Shown in pieces: positions 44,836 through 53,504 of a stretch of DNA of 64,000 bases (the stretch's first letter is position 1; the number at the start of each line of letters is the position of its first letter). The notes beneath the pieces are model-generated. The model was not told the origin of the DNA. It saw only the letters and a list, made by a program, of their open reading frames with translations, and did not search any database. Origin of the DNA: Sphingobium sp. (lineage in GTDB: Bacteria > Pseudomonadota > Alphaproteobacteria > Sphingomonadales > Sphingomonadaceae); the NCBI GenBank assembly GCA_003248935.1, contig QFQF01000001.1:1-64000 (forward strand), read 5' to 3'. Both the position numbers and the translations under genes were made by a program.

Positions 44836-44861
44836 GCCAGCCCCTATAAAGCGCCGCTCCG

Positions 44862-45326
44862 TCAGAGGCGATAGAAACCAGCGACGCGATCCAGTGCCAA
44901 TGTGAGGACCAGCTTGCCGGCACGTGTCGGCCAGCCCAGCGCCCGCTCCGCCGCCGCCAGCCCCTCACCCGCGCACGCCACCCGCCAGAGGATATCGGCC
45001 AGGCCACCGCCCGCCGTCTCCATCGCCCCGTCGAATCGTGCTTTGGCCGCGCGCTGGCCATCCGACAGGTCGAACACCGGTGCGGCACCTCGCTGTCCGC
45101 CGCCGGGAGGCGCCGCGTCCCAGCGCATGGTCACCCGAGGACCGAGCCCGGCCCTTTCCCAATCTGCGCGGAGCTTTTCACCCGCCCGGTACAGTCGTTC
45201 GTCGAGCAACCCCCGGGCATGAAGCCAGCATAGAGGAGACTCGCCCAGATGGACGGTCACGCGCTGACGCCGGCCCTGTGCATCCTCGATGGTTCGTTCC
45301 ACATGCCGTACCGCAATTCGCGCCAT
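44862..45326 (-). CDS. DUF6456 domain protein (possible GafZ/GafA-type gene-transfer-agent activator)
   Basis: 154 aa. ESPLCWLHARGLLDERLYRAGEKLRADWERAGLGPRVTMRWD and LADILWRVACAGEGLAAAERALGWPTRAGKLVLTLALDRVAGFY are the DUF6456 pattern. From memory, this domain occurs in activators of alphaproteobacterial gene transfer agents (GafA; GafZ of Caulobacter). Divergent from an XRE regulator, an arrangement like the repressor/activator pair there. The frame is open to 46223, but that is antisense to the XRE gene; ATG 45326 is chosen, 45371 is possible. Confidence 0.8.
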   Translation of the reverse strand: MARIAVRHVERTIEDAQGRRQRVTVHLGESPLCWLHARGLLDERLYRAGEKLRADWERAGLGPRVTMRWDAAPPGGGQRGAAPVFDLSDGQRAAKARFDGAMETAGGGLADILWRVACAGEGLAAAERALGWPTRAGKLVLTLALDRVAGFYRL

Positions 45327-45398
45327 TCCGGTGTCTCCATCCGTCCAGTTCCATCGCGATGGGCTTGCCATGAACGGGAAACTGTAGGAAAGCTTCAA

Positions 45399-45436
45399 AA
45401 CCAAATAGGTTATTGCCGGTTCGGAAGCTTGTTCCG
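45399..45436. promoter_or_regulatory. Control region between DUF6456 and XRE genes
   Basis: Contains AACC-AAATA-GGTT (45399-45411), then CCGGTTC (45416-45422) and the inverted repeat CGGAA-GCTTG-TTCCG (45422-45436). The 11-mer AACCAAATAGG and the CCGGTTC element recur upstream of the endolysin gene at 53450-53483. Confidence 0.4.
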
Positions 45437-45515
45437 GCCGGACGGAAAGGCCGATGGACGTCGCGGGGCGCGTGTCCGGACAGGGCCGCCCAACATATAT
45501 GGAACAGGGGACCCC

Positions 45516-46079
45516 ATGATCACTCGCATCCGGGAGGTGCGCAGGGCGAAGGGACTGACGCTCGAACAGGTCGGCGCGCGCTGTGTACCGCCCACCACTG
45601 CCCAGACGATCGGTCGGCTGGAGACAGGTACCCGTACCGTGTCCGTCAACTGGCTGAACCGGATCGCCGATGCATTGGGCGTTACGGCGGCGGAACTGGT
45701 CGACATGCCGGGTCAGGAAACCGTGCCTGTCGCCGCCCTCCTCAATCATGAAGGCGCACGCGCGCCCAGCCAGACGATGCGCCTGACCACCCCACAGCCC
45801 GACGGGTCTCTGGTGGGTGTCAGGGTTACAGCCGGCATCGGCGACTATCGCAACGGCGATGCGATCTGGTGCGAGAAGATGGCACCGGACGGCTATGGAC
45901 GGGCGCTCAATCGCGATATACTCGTCCCGCGTCCGGGGGGGCGCTTCCTGTTCGCCCGGCTGATCGGGCGGGAAGACGACAAGCTGCACCTGCTTCCGCT
46001 CGGCGCGGGCACCCGCCAGCAGGTGGTCAGCGACCCGCCGTGGATAGCGGTCGCCGTCCGTCTGATCCGGTCGCTCTGA
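45516..46079 (+). CDS. XRE family transcriptional regulator
   Basis: 187 aa: N-terminal Cro/CI-type HTH (ITRIREVRRAKGLTLEQVGARC, ending LNRIADALGVTAAELVDM). A C-terminal domain resembles the S24/LexA-like fold in outline (VRVTAGIGDYRNGDAIWCEKM) but shows no Ser-Lys dyad. AGGGG SD before the ATG. Divergent from the DUF6456 gene; by analogy to the XRE repressor that controls gafYZ in Caulobacter it may repress a gene transfer agent activator. That role is inference. Confidence 0.85.
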   Translation: MITRIREVRRAKGLTLEQVGARCVPPTTAQTIGRLETGTRTVSVNWLNRIADALGVTAAELVDMPGQETVPVAALLNHEGARAPSQTMRLTTPQPDGSLVGVRVTAGIGDYRNGDAIWCEKMAPDGYGRALNRDILVPRPGGRFLFARLIGREDDKLHLLPLGAGTRQQVVSDPPWIAVAVRLIRSL

Positions 46080-46167
46080 CCGGTTCGCTGGTAATCGGCG
46101 GCGAACCGTGCTTCGTTTCGGCTGCGCACTCCACCGTTCCCGCACCGCGCTGATATAGGTCGATGCC

Positions 46168-47340
46168 ATGACGCTGAACGTCCTCATGCTCTCGACATTG
46201 TTTCCGGACGTGAGCCGTCCCAATTTCGGCGTATTCGTGGAACGGCAGGCGCGCGAACTAGCGAGCCGGCCGGACGTGGAAATGACAGTTATCGCGCCGG
46301 TCGGTATTCCCGCCTGGCCATTGTCGCTCGCCGAGCCCTATCGCGCGCTGAGGCACATACCCCGCCGGGAGCGCTGGCGCGACCTGACTGTCCATCGTCC
46401 GCGCTTCCGTATCCTGCCCAAGATCGGCGCCCGCACCAATGTTGGCGCCATCACCCGCGCGATCCTGCCTCTCATCCGCCGGCTGCACAGGGAAAAGCCG
46501 TTCGATGTGATCGATGCCAGCTTCTTCTTTCCCGACGGCCCGGTGGCACAGCGCCTCTCCCGCAAGCTCGGCATCCCCTATTCGGTGAAGGCCCGCGGCG
46601 CCGACATTCACCATTGGGGGCAGCGTCCCGCGAGCCGCCGCGCCGTGCTGAAAGCCGCGGAGGGTGCGTCCGGCCTGCTCGCCGTGTCGGAAATGATGAA
46701 ACGCTCGATGATCTCGCTCGGCATGGATGGTGAACGGATCGCCGTCCATTATACCGGCGTCGACCTCGAGCGGTTCAGGCCCGGCGAGGCAGCCGCAGCC
46801 AAGCAAAGCTTCGGCCTTTCAGGGCCGGTGATACTCTGCGTAGGAGCACTGATCCCGCGCAAGGGACAGGATCTGCTGATCCGTGCGCTGCCGCAGCTGC
46901 CAGGCGTCACGCTGATGCTCGTTGGGCAGGGAAGCCACCGGCGCAGCTATGAACAGCTTGCCGATGCAGAGGGCGTATCCGACAGGGTTGGTTTCCTGGG
47001 CGGCGTCTCGCATGAGGCACTGCCCCGCCTGTTCGCCGCCGCCGACGTGATGGCACTGCCTTCATCTTCGGAAGGGCTCGCCAACGCCTGGGTGGAGGCG
47101 CTGGCCTGCGGCCGCCCGATCGTCATCAGCGACGTTGGCGGCGCGCGCGAACTGATGGATCGCCCTGAGGCCGGGTTGATCGTCGACCGCGATCCTGATG
47201 CCATCGCCGCCGCCATCCGGGCGCTGATCGCCGGCCCGCCCGATCCCGAAGCCGTCCGGCAAACGGCACTGCGCTTCACCTGGGGCGCCAATGGCGACCA
47301 GTTGCTGGCGCACCTGAAGGCCGTGGCAGGCAAGAGCTGA
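46168..47340 (+). CDS. Glycosyltransferase family 4
   Basis: 390 aa GT-B enzyme. N-domain: LMLSTLFPDVSRPNFGVFVERQARELA; acceptor side: SVKARGADIHHWG; nucleotide-sugar site: GVDLERFRPGE, VGALIPRKGQDLLIRAL and the EX7E-type LPSSSEGLANAWVEALACGRPIV. Typical of transferases that build exopolysaccharide or other envelope glycans; the substrate is unknown. The following 107-aa membrane protein starts 12 bp after its stop. Confidence 0.9.
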   Translation: MTLNVLMLSTLFPDVSRPNFGVFVERQARELASRPDVEMTVIAPVGIPAWPLSLAEPYRALRHIPRRERWRDLTVHRPRFRILPKIGARTNVGAITRAILPLIRRLHREKPFDVIDASFFFPDGPVAQRLSRKLGIPYSVKARGADIHHWGQRPASRRAVLKAAEGASGLLAVSEMMKRSMISLGMDGERIAVHYTGVDLERFRPGEAAAAKQSFGLSGPVILCVGALIPRKGQDLLIRALPQLPGVTLMLVGQGSHRRSYEQLADAEGVSDRVGFLGGVSHEALPRLFAAADVMALPSSSEGLANAWVEALACGRPIVISDVGGARELMDRPEAGLIVDRDPDAIAAAIRALIAGPPDPEAVRQTALRFTWGANGDQLLAHLKAVAGKS

Positions 47341-47351
47341 GCCCGTCGGCC

Positions 47352-47675
47352 ATGTCGATGTTCGCTCATGTCCCGCTGGCGTTGATCATCCAGTGTCTCG
47401 GCTGGGCACTTGGGCGACGGCTCGGCGTGCCGCATCGTGCCAGTCTCTGGCTGGGATGCTTTGCCGCAGGCATCGCCTGCATCGTGCGGGAAATCACCCA
47501 GCATGAATATCGCTGGATCGAGGCGTTCGGGCACGGGCGCCGTGCGAACATGCCTGCGCTGGAAGGGCTCGCCTTCTGGGACTGGAACCGCCACTCGATC
47601 GAGGAGACCATCGTGGCGATCGCCGCTTCGGTCCTGTTCGCGCTGCTCGTTGACCGCTGGGTGAGTCGCCCCTAG
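47352..47675 (+). CDS. Small membrane protein of unknown function
   Basis: 107 aa with two or three hydrophobic segments (SMFAHVPLALIIQCLGWALG; ASLWLGCFAAGIACIV; TIVAIAASVLFALLVD) and a charged middle loop (REITQHEYRWIEAFGHGRRANMP). Not recognised. Follows the glycosyltransferase by 11 bp and ends 3 bp from the convergent Mth938-like gene, so it is likely a real, co-transcribed gene. Confidence 0.65.
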   Translation: MSMFAHVPLALIIQCLGWALGRRLGVPHRASLWLGCFAAGIACIVREITQHEYRWIEAFGHGRRANMPALEGLAFWDWNRHSIEETIVAIAASVLFALLVDRWVSRP

Positions 47676-47678
47676 TCC

Positions 47679-47987
47679 CTACAGCGGCAACAGCGCGGCG
47701 ATGATCCAGCGCTGTTCGGCGCGCAGTACGCCCCAGGCGCGCGCGGCTGCCCTGCTATCCATCGGCTCGACACCAATTCCCTTTTCTTCCAGCGTGCGGA
47801 CGAAGGCCCGTGGCGGCTGGATCAGGCTGGTGCCGGTCCCGAGCAGCAGGAATTCGGGGATCGGGTCGATGGCCGGCAGGTCGCCAAGCGCCTGCAACGA
47901 CAACGCCTCCAGCGCGGGTGGCATGTCCCACGCCGTCGCCGCCAGCGGGCTCAGCAGCAATCCGGCGGAATAGACGGTATCGCGCAC
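47679..47987 (-). CDS. Mth938-like (DUF498) domain protein, start uncertain
   Basis: 102 aa from a GTG; GLLLSPLAATAWD, then FLLLGTGTSLIQPP and VEPMDSRAAARAWGVLRAEQRWIIAALLPL are Mth938-domain features. The same frame is open upstream to the secF stop and encodes IEVRREDGGQGPIVTGFSGR and GFKV, which is the usual beginning of this domain. The true start is therefore probably further upstream, yet only a CTG (48074) or ATA (48056) is available. It is downstream of secF in the yajC-secD-secF operon, where this family is often found. Confidence 0.75.
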   Translation of the reverse strand: MRDTVYSAGLLLSPLAATAWDMPPALEALSLQALGDLPAIDPIPEFLLLGTGTSLIQPPRAFVRTLEEKGIGVEPMDSRAAARAWGVLRAEQRWIIAALLPL

Positions 47988-48070
47988 CTTGAAACCGCGT
48001 CCGGAAAAGCCCGTGACGATCGGCCCCTGCCCGCCGTCTTCACGGCGGACCTCTATCCCCGTCCGTCCGT

Positions 48071-49063
48071 TCAGGGCTGCGCCCCGTCATCGCCCACACG
48101 GGGTCCGGTACGTTCCGCCTGACCGGAAAAGCCGCCCTTCGGCGCCTTCTTGTCGGCCAGTTGCGGCTTCAGCCCCAGGGTGATCAGCAGCGAGGAGGAA
48201 ACGTAGATCGACGAATAGGTACCCACAACGATGCCCAGCATCATAGCGGCCGTGAAGCCGCGCAGCACATGGCCACCCCAGATCAGCAGCGCGCCGAGCG
48301 CCAGCATCACGGTAACGGAGGTCATGACGGTCCGCGGCAGCGTCTCGTTGACCGACAGGTCGATCAGCGCCTTCATGTCCATCTTACGATATTTGCGCAT
48401 GTTCTCGCGGATGCGGTCGTCGATCACCATCTTGTCGTTGATCGAATAGCCCACGATGGTCAGCACCGCCGCGACGATGTTGAGGTCGAATTCCAACTGG
48501 GTAATCGCGAAGAAGCCGAGCGTCATCAGCACGTCGTGCATGATCGCGACGAAGGTCGAGACACCGAACTGCCATTCGTAGCGGAACCAGGAGAAGATCG
48601 CGATGCCGATCACGGCGAGCATCACGGCCAGCACGCCGTTCTGAATAAGCTCGCCCGAGACCTTGCCCGAAACGGCATCATAGCGGCTGAACTTGGCGCC
48701 CGGGAAATCGGCCTCCAGTGTTTGCTGGACACGGGTGACGATCCTGTTCGTTGCCCCCTCGTCGGCGTTTTCTGGCGCGGGCAGGCGGATGGAAATCGTC
48801 TTGGGATCGCCGAACTGCTGCAGCGAGGTCTCGCCGAAGCCCAGACGGTCGATGCTGGAACGCACCTTTTCCAGATCCGGGGCGGTCGGAAAGCTTTCCT
48901 CGATCATCAGGCCGCCGACGAAATCGACGCCCAGGTTCAGCCCGCGATAGGCGGTTGCGCCGACCGCCAGGACCGTAAGGATCGCCGTCAGCGCGAAGGC
49001 CCAGTGGCGCAGCGCCACGAAGCCGATGTTTGTGTTGTCCGGGACGAGCTTAAGAAGCTTCAT
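48071..49063 (-). CDS. secF: Protein translocase subunit SecF
   Basis: 330 aa inner-membrane subunit that uses the proton gradient to assist Sec export. Six helices; GLNLGVDFVGGLMIEE in the first part, then the periplasmic P1-type loop, and GYSINDKMVIDDRIRENMRKYR and LPRTVMTSVTVMLALGALLIWGG in the C-terminal helices. The end (GGFSGQAERTGPRVGDDG) is a hydrophilic tail. Follows secD by 19 bp. Confidence 0.95.
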   Translation of the reverse strand: MKLLKLVPDNTNIGFVALRHWAFALTAILTVLAVGATAYRGLNLGVDFVGGLMIEESFPTAPDLEKVRSSIDRLGFGETSLQQFGDPKTISIRLPAPENADEGATNRIVTRVQQTLEADFPGAKFSRYDAVSGKVSGELIQNGVLAVMLAVIGIAIFSWFRYEWQFGVSTFVAIMHDVLMTLGFFAITQLEFDLNIVAAVLTIVGYSINDKMVIDDRIRENMRKYRKMDMKALIDLSVNETLPRTVMTSVTVMLALGALLIWGGHVLRGFTAAMMLGIVVGTYSSIYVSSSLLITLGLKPQLADKKAPKGGFSGQAERTGPRVGDDGAQP

Positions 49064-49082
49064 AACTGTCCTTTCGCCCCCC

Positions 49083-50675
49083 TTAGATATGGATTTCGGC
49101 GGGGCGCGCGGTCCGCAGCCAGCGGGCCACGAGCATGCGCGTGAAGGTGACGGCGGTGAAGACCGACGTTGCGATACCGATCAGCAGGACGACGGCGAAG
49201 CCCTTGACCGGGCCGGAGCCCAGCACGAGCATGATGCCGCCGGCGATCGCGTGCGTGACGTTCGCCTCGAAGATCGTGCGGCTGGCTTCCTTGTAACCGA
49301 ACTCGACCGCCTGCACGACACTGCGCCCGCGCCGCCTCTCTTCCCGGATGCGTTCGTTGATCAGCACGTTGGCATCGACCGCCGTGCCGATCGTCAACAC
49401 GAAACCAGCGATACCCGGAAGTGTCAGGGTGCCGTTCAGGATGCCCATGACGCCCAGAATGACGAAGATGTTAATGACGACGGCGATGTTCGCATAGAAG
49501 CCGAAGCGGCCGTAGCTGAGGAACATGAAGACGACGACGGCAACCGCCGCGATGCTCGACGCAAGGACGCCTGCATGGATGGAATCGGCGCCGAGTTGTG
49601 GCCCTACGGTCCGCTCGTCGATCACGGACAGCGCGACCGGCAGCTTGCCCGAACGCAGGGCGATAGCGAGCTGGTTGGCGCTTTCGACCGTGAAGCTGCC
49701 CGAAATCTGCGCCGTGCCACCCAGGATCGGCTCGTTGATGTTCGGCGCCGACAGCACCTTTCCGTCGAGGATGATCGCGAACGGGCGGTTCACATTCTCC
49801 TGCGTCACGCGGCCGAACTTGCGCCCGCCGCTGCCGTTGAAGGTGATGGAAACGATCGGTTCGTTGGTCTGCTGGTTGTAACCCTGCTGCGCGTCGACAA
49901 GATCCTCGCCGCTGACCATGACCTGCCGCTTGACCGCGATCGCCGCGCCACCCGTGGCATAGGGCAGGATTTCGCTGCCGACGGGCGCCTGCCCCTTGGC
50001 AACCATCGCCGGATCGGCGGTCGTGTCGACCAGCTTGAACTCCAGCTTCGCAGTCTGGCCGATCAGGGCCTTCAGCGCGCTGGGATCTTTCAGGCCCGGC
50101 ACCTGGACCAGAATGCGGTTGGAACCCTGACGCTGGATGGTCGGCTCACGCGTGCCCATCTCGTCGATACGCTTGCGGATGACGTCGGTGGCGACCTCCA
50201 TCGAATCCGAAATCGCCTTGTCGATGCCCGCCCGCGTCGGCGTGATGACGATCGTGCTGCCGTCGACCACCTCGACCGTGAAGTCGCGCTGGCCGGTCAT
50301 GCCCGCGCCCTGGGTTAAAGGCCGCAGGCGCTCCACAGCCGCGTCGACCTGCGACGCCTCGCGCACCATGAAGCTCAGCTTGCCGTCGCGGCGGGAAATG
50401 TCGCCGATGGCGATCTTGGGCTCCTCGCGGCGCAGGGCGACCCGTACCTGCTCCTCCATCGTCTCGACCCGCTGCTTGGCGACGTCATCGGGGTTTGCCT
50501 CCAGCAGCAGATGGCTGCCGCCGGCAAGGTCGAGGCCCAGGTTGACGCGGGTCTGCAGCGCGGCCGGGAACCGCGACACAATGCGTTCCGGCAGGAAGCT
50601 GGGCACGGAGCAGAGAACTCCGATGCCGAGCGTCAATAGGATGAGCGCCACTTTCCAGCGCGGGAAGACGAGCAT
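49083..50675 (-). CDS. secD: Protein translocase subunit SecD
   Basis: 530 aa. An N-terminal anchor, LGLDLAGGSHLLLE (D1 motif), and the large periplasmic domain (GSNRILVQVPGLKDP, ISGSFTVESANQLAIALRSGKLPV). Then the transmembrane half with LTLPGIAGFVLTIGTAVDANVLINERIREE and ANVTHAIAGGIMLVLGSGPVKGFAVVLLIGI. Pairs with SecF and YajC as an accessory complex of SecYEG. Start as given; 25 bp after yajC. Confidence 0.95.
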   Translation of the reverse strand: MLVFPRWKVALILLTLGIGVLCSVPSFLPERIVSRFPAALQTRVNLGLDLAGGSHLLLEANPDDVAKQRVETMEEQVRVALRREEPKIAIGDISRRDGKLSFMVREASQVDAAVERLRPLTQGAGMTGQRDFTVEVVDGSTIVITPTRAGIDKAISDSMEVATDVIRKRIDEMGTREPTIQRQGSNRILVQVPGLKDPSALKALIGQTAKLEFKLVDTTADPAMVAKGQAPVGSEILPYATGGAAIAVKRQVMVSGEDLVDAQQGYNQQTNEPIVSITFNGSGGRKFGRVTQENVNRPFAIILDGKVLSAPNINEPILGGTAQISGSFTVESANQLAIALRSGKLPVALSVIDERTVGPQLGADSIHAGVLASSIAAVAVVVFMFLSYGRFGFYANIAVVINIFVILGVMGILNGTLTLPGIAGFVLTIGTAVDANVLINERIREERRRGRSVVQAVEFGYKEASRTIFEANVTHAIAGGIMLVLGSGPVKGFAVVLLIGIATSVFTAVTFTRMLVARWLRTARPAEIHI

Positions 50676-50700
50676 GGCTTTATCCAGTCCCTGCTGTCGA

Positions 50701-51036
50701 TCAGTCGTTTGCCGGCTTGGCGCTCATCGGGTCGATCACGTCGGCCAGCGTGGCCTTCACCGCCTTGACCTTCATGCCCGGCGCCAGTTCGATGTCGACA
50801 TAGACATCGTCGGCGCGCACCACCTTGCCGACGAGCCCGCCGCCGGTAACGACCTGATCGCCCTTCTTGACAGCTTCGATCTTCGCCTTCTGCTCCTTCA
50901 TACGCTTCTGCTGCGGACGGATCAGCAGGAAATAGAAGACGACGAAGATCAGGACCAGCGGCGCGATCTGGGCGATGAAGCTGGCCGTGGAGGCCGAACC
51001 GCCCGCAGTCTGGGCAAAGGCTGGGGTTATGAACAT
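50701..51036 (-). CDS. yajC: Preprotein translocase subunit YajC
   Basis: 111 aa; one membrane helix (FIAQIAPLVLIFVVFYFLLIRPQQKRMKEQK, the signature of the family) and a cytoplasmic domain with KGDQVVTGGGLVGKVVRADDVYVDIE. First gene of the operon yajC-secD-secF; its promoter must lie in 51037-51200. Confidence 0.93.
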   Translation of the reverse strand: MFITPAFAQTAGGSASTASFIAQIAPLVLIFVVFYFLLIRPQQKRMKEQKAKIEAVKKGDQVVTGGGLVGKVVRADDVYVDIELAPGMKVKAVKATLADVIDPMSAKPAND

Positions 51037-51438
51037 GGAAGTCTTTCGATCGTGTTGCCGCGAAGCGAGACCGGTCTGTCTGCTCCGACATCAAGGGCGC
51101 GCGGCTAACACAAACCGGGCCGGGGTGGCAACAGGCACGCCGGATCGAATGGCCCCGTTCGCCCCACAATGCGCGCGATTGCGGCCGCTCCTTCATTGAA
51201 AATTAACCTTGATGCTCCATATAGGAGGCAAGCTACGTCGTCAGCCCGTCCCTGCCCGCCTCCCGCACAACGGGAATCCGGCAGGAGACGCTTCGGTCCT
51301 CCAGCGGGAGGACACAGTGTCCGGTCGCGCCTCGCTTACGCCGGACCGGCAGCTTTTACGACGTGCCATTTCCAACCGCTTTCGCCTTTCAACGGCTGCG
51401 AAGCCGTCCAGGCGAATCCCGTACACAAGAAAAGATCA
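51037..51438. other. About 400-bp intergenic region between yajC and a small ORF
   Basis: Holds the yajC promoter on the minus strand and a candidate plus-strand promoter (51196-51225). No recognisable gene; a 5' leader of about 210 nt to the small ORF at 51439 would follow if that promoter is used. A plus frame from 51169 continues into that small ORF, but its first 90 codons lack any recognisable features. Confidence 0.45.
51196..51225 (+). promoter_or_regulatory. Candidate sigma-70-type promoter
   Basis: TTGAAA at 51196-51201 and TATAGG at 51220-51225, separated by 18 bp, in a locally AT-rich patch. It would drive the small ORF at 51439 and possibly the tRNA gene. Confidence 0.3.
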
Positions 51439-51591
51439 ATGCATATGACCACAAACAGCACACTCCACCCCCACGCCGCCGCACACAGGAGCCGCGTGTC
51501 ACGCACCGACGCGGATGCGCGCACCCGGCGCGGTTCCCCGACGCTCTCGGGCAGCGAACTGCGGCGGATCGTCGCCGACATGCTCGGCTGA
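51439..51591 (+). CDS. Small protein of unknown function
   Basis: 50 aa (starts at ATG 51439 or 51445). N-terminal half is basic and His/Thr-rich; the end, TLSGSELRRIVADMLG, looks like an amphipathic helix, a kind of ending I have seen in short sphingomonad hypothetical proteins. The SD is weak (AAGA). No function can be proposed. Real gene status is uncertain. Confidence 0.35.
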   Translation: MHMTTNSTLHPHAAAHRSRVSRTDADARTRRGSPTLSGSELRRIVADMLG

Positions 51592-51665
51592 ACCGGTCTC
51601 CTCCGGTTACGTTCACACACCCTCTTGCATGTCGATGCGCATCCGCCTAAACGCGCCGCTCCGGT

Positions 51666-51742
<77 letters not shown>

Positions 51743-51874
51743 AGGAATTTTTCGGGCAATCGCCCGGCTGCGGGCTGGAATGCCCCACTCTCTCCTTTTT
51801 CTCGCAAGCACGCATAGCATACGGTATGCTTTATCCGGGTCCATAATCGCGGGCTCGCGACGGGGGGATCGGCC

Positions 51875-52600
51875 ATGAAACCATTCCATGCCGCATGTTT
51901 GCCTATATTCTGCCTGCTGTATTCGGCCACGAGCCACGCGGCGGACACCACGGCGGACCAGCCGTTCCGTGCCCTGATCGAGCAACGGATCGAAGCCGTC
52001 CGCACCGGAAATGTCGCGGCCTATCTCGCGCTGCTCGACCCGTCCTTCTTTACCATCACGGATACCGGTGTACGCGTTCCGCTGAACGACATGCCCGAAC
52101 GCATAAAACAGATCTCTGGCGCCGAACGCGATTATCAGTTGCGGTCGGTGAACGTGCGCCAGATGGGAGACATCGCCATAGTCGACGCCGAAATCGGCGA
52201 ACGGGGTGCGGACATGACCGGCGCCTGGCGCGAGACGGACGTAATGGTCAAAAGACAGGGGCGCTGGCTCTACCTCCAGAAGCAGGACACAGCCGTCCTT
52301 CAGGAACCGGTTGCCGTTGCGGCCGGCGGTGCCGAACGGATCGCCGACTATGTCGGCCATTATCGTTTTCCCAGCGGCACCACCGATATCATGTCGGTCA
52401 AGGGCGACACGCTGTACGGACGCAGCCGGGAAGACGACGAACCGACGGCACTGACGCATGTCGGTACCGGCGCGTTCGCCATTCCGGGACAGACAGACCT
52501 CATCGTCTTCACCCGCGATGCGACCGGCACGGTGACGGGGTTTATTTCACACGCGGCCAGTGGACAGATCGCCCAATCGCACAGGATCGCCGAAAAATAA
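51875..52600 (+). CDS. Secreted protein with SnoaL/DUF4440-like domain
   Basis: 241 aa, signal peptide to about residue 22 (SATSHA). Residues about 27-135 follow the NTF2-like pattern of DUF4440 proteins (FRALIEQRIEAVRTGNVAAYLALLDPSFFTIT, ending TDVMVKRQGRWLYLQKQ). The C-terminal part (IADYVGHYRFPSGTTDIMSVKGDTLYGR) resembles the short beta domain often appended to beta-lactamase-like or DUF3471 proteins. Periplasmic; no catalytic residues identified. Function unknown. Confidence 0.75.
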   Translation: MKPFHAACLPIFCLLYSATSHAADTTADQPFRALIEQRIEAVRTGNVAAYLALLDPSFFTITDTGVRVPLNDMPERIKQISGAERDYQLRSVNVRQMGDIAIVDAEIGERGADMTGAWRETDVMVKRQGRWLYLQKQDTAVLQEPVAVAAGGAERIADYVGHYRFPSGTTDIMSVKGDTLYGRSREDDEPTALTHVGTGAFAIPGQTDLIVFTRDATGTVTGFISHAASGQIAQSHRIAEK

Positions 52601-52940
52601 CGCGCAAAACCCCAGGAAAGGGGGCAGCGGCAGCGGAACCAGGGCCACACAACCCGCTGTCCCGCCTGTCCCGATTTGATACGTCATCGAAACATGCAGC
52701 TTTTGCAATCGGCATGTTGCAAACAGGCCATAGCGTCATGGCGTCGACTCGGGGGCGGAGGGGGCGCTGCAAGTACATGCCATATGTTATTATCGTGGAA
52801 GCGCCGGGACCGGATGGCCCGTCGCCTGGCGAGACGTCGATATCGAAGTCCGCAACCTCATTCGCGGTATCCAGCTTCCCGGCGCCAGCCAGGCCTATCA
52901 TGACCTGCCGGTAAGCAGCGGCATTGGCCTGGGCACCAAT
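52601..52940. other. 340-bp region before the phosphoribosyltransferase ORF
   Basis: From 52734 to 52940 the frame of the following gene is open, after a TAG at 52731, and its translation (RDVDIEVRNLIRGIQLPGAS, then SSGIGLGTN) looks protein-like with high GC in third positions. It contains no ATG, GTG or TTG in frame. A strong SD, GGAGG at 52757, precedes a CTG at 52767. The coding region may therefore begin here. Confidence 0.45.
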
Positions 52941-53405
52941 GTGTCCAATCGCTATGAAACGCCGCTCGCCCTCGTTTCCCGCCTGATGACGCGGGCGATA
53001 AGGGATGTGGGCTATGACGACGTGTCGGTCATCCCCATCCCCTCGACCCGTCACGTCCGGCCGGCAGCAGACTTTCCGGGCAAGCGGATCGCCCGTATCA
53101 TCGAACGGCGCGAACCCCGTTTCGTCAACACGCCGGTCCTTTATTTTGGCCATCCGGTGCCGCAGTCGACCCACAGCCGCCGCCGGACCGAAACGGCGTT
53201 GCGCATTAACCTGCGCGCGACGGATCTGCGCGGTATCCGCCGCGCGGTGCTGATCGATGACGTCATGACGACAGGCGCGCACCTGAAAGCGGCGGCCGCC
53301 TTTCTCGCATCGCGCCATATCCGGGTGGACGACGCCTTCGTGGTCGCGCGCCTCGCCGAACGCTGCCCAGAGAACATGTTCCGGCCGCCTGTTATCACGC
53401 TCTGA
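52941..53405 (+). CDS. Phosphoribosyltransferase-like protein, N-terminus possibly longer
   Basis: 154 aa from a GTG. AVLIDDVMTTGAHLKAAAAFL is the PRPP-binding loop of type I phosphoribosyltransferases; SVIPIPSTRH, then STHSRRRTETALRIN resembles the flexible-loop region of ComF-like members. The upstream in-frame extension (from about 52767, about 58 more codons) probably belongs to it. Substrate unknown. Followed after about 100 bp by the endolysin gene, with a CCCCC/GGGGG hairpin right behind its stop. Confidence 0.65.
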   Translation: MSNRYETPLALVSRLMTRAIRDVGYDDVSVIPIPSTRHVRPAADFPGKRIARIIERREPRFVNTPVLYFGHPVPQSTHSRRRTETALRINLRATDLRGIRRAVLIDDVMTTGAHLKAAAAFLASRHIRVDDAFVVARLAERCPENMFRPPVITL

Positions 53406-53449
53406 GCGCCCCCGCGTCAGGGGGATCAAGGCCGCGCTGTCCTACATGT

Positions 53450-53483
53450 AACCAAATAGGATAATCGACTCGCCATCCGGTTC
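53450..53483. promoter_or_regulatory. Control region upstream of the endolysin gene
   Basis: AACCAAATAGG (53450-53460) followed by a -10-like GATAAT, and CCGGTTC at 53477-53483. Both elements also occur in the XRE/DUF6456 intergenic region at 45399-45422. The spacing here is exactly 10 bp longer. Confidence 0.4.
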
Positions 53484-53504
53484 TGGAACGGAGGGCAAAC
53501 GGCC

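Noticed and set aside
44862..46223. 453-codon version of the DUF6456 gene
   Set aside because: The extra N-terminal part is antisense to the XRE regulator and lacks protein character; conserved sequence begins near 45326.
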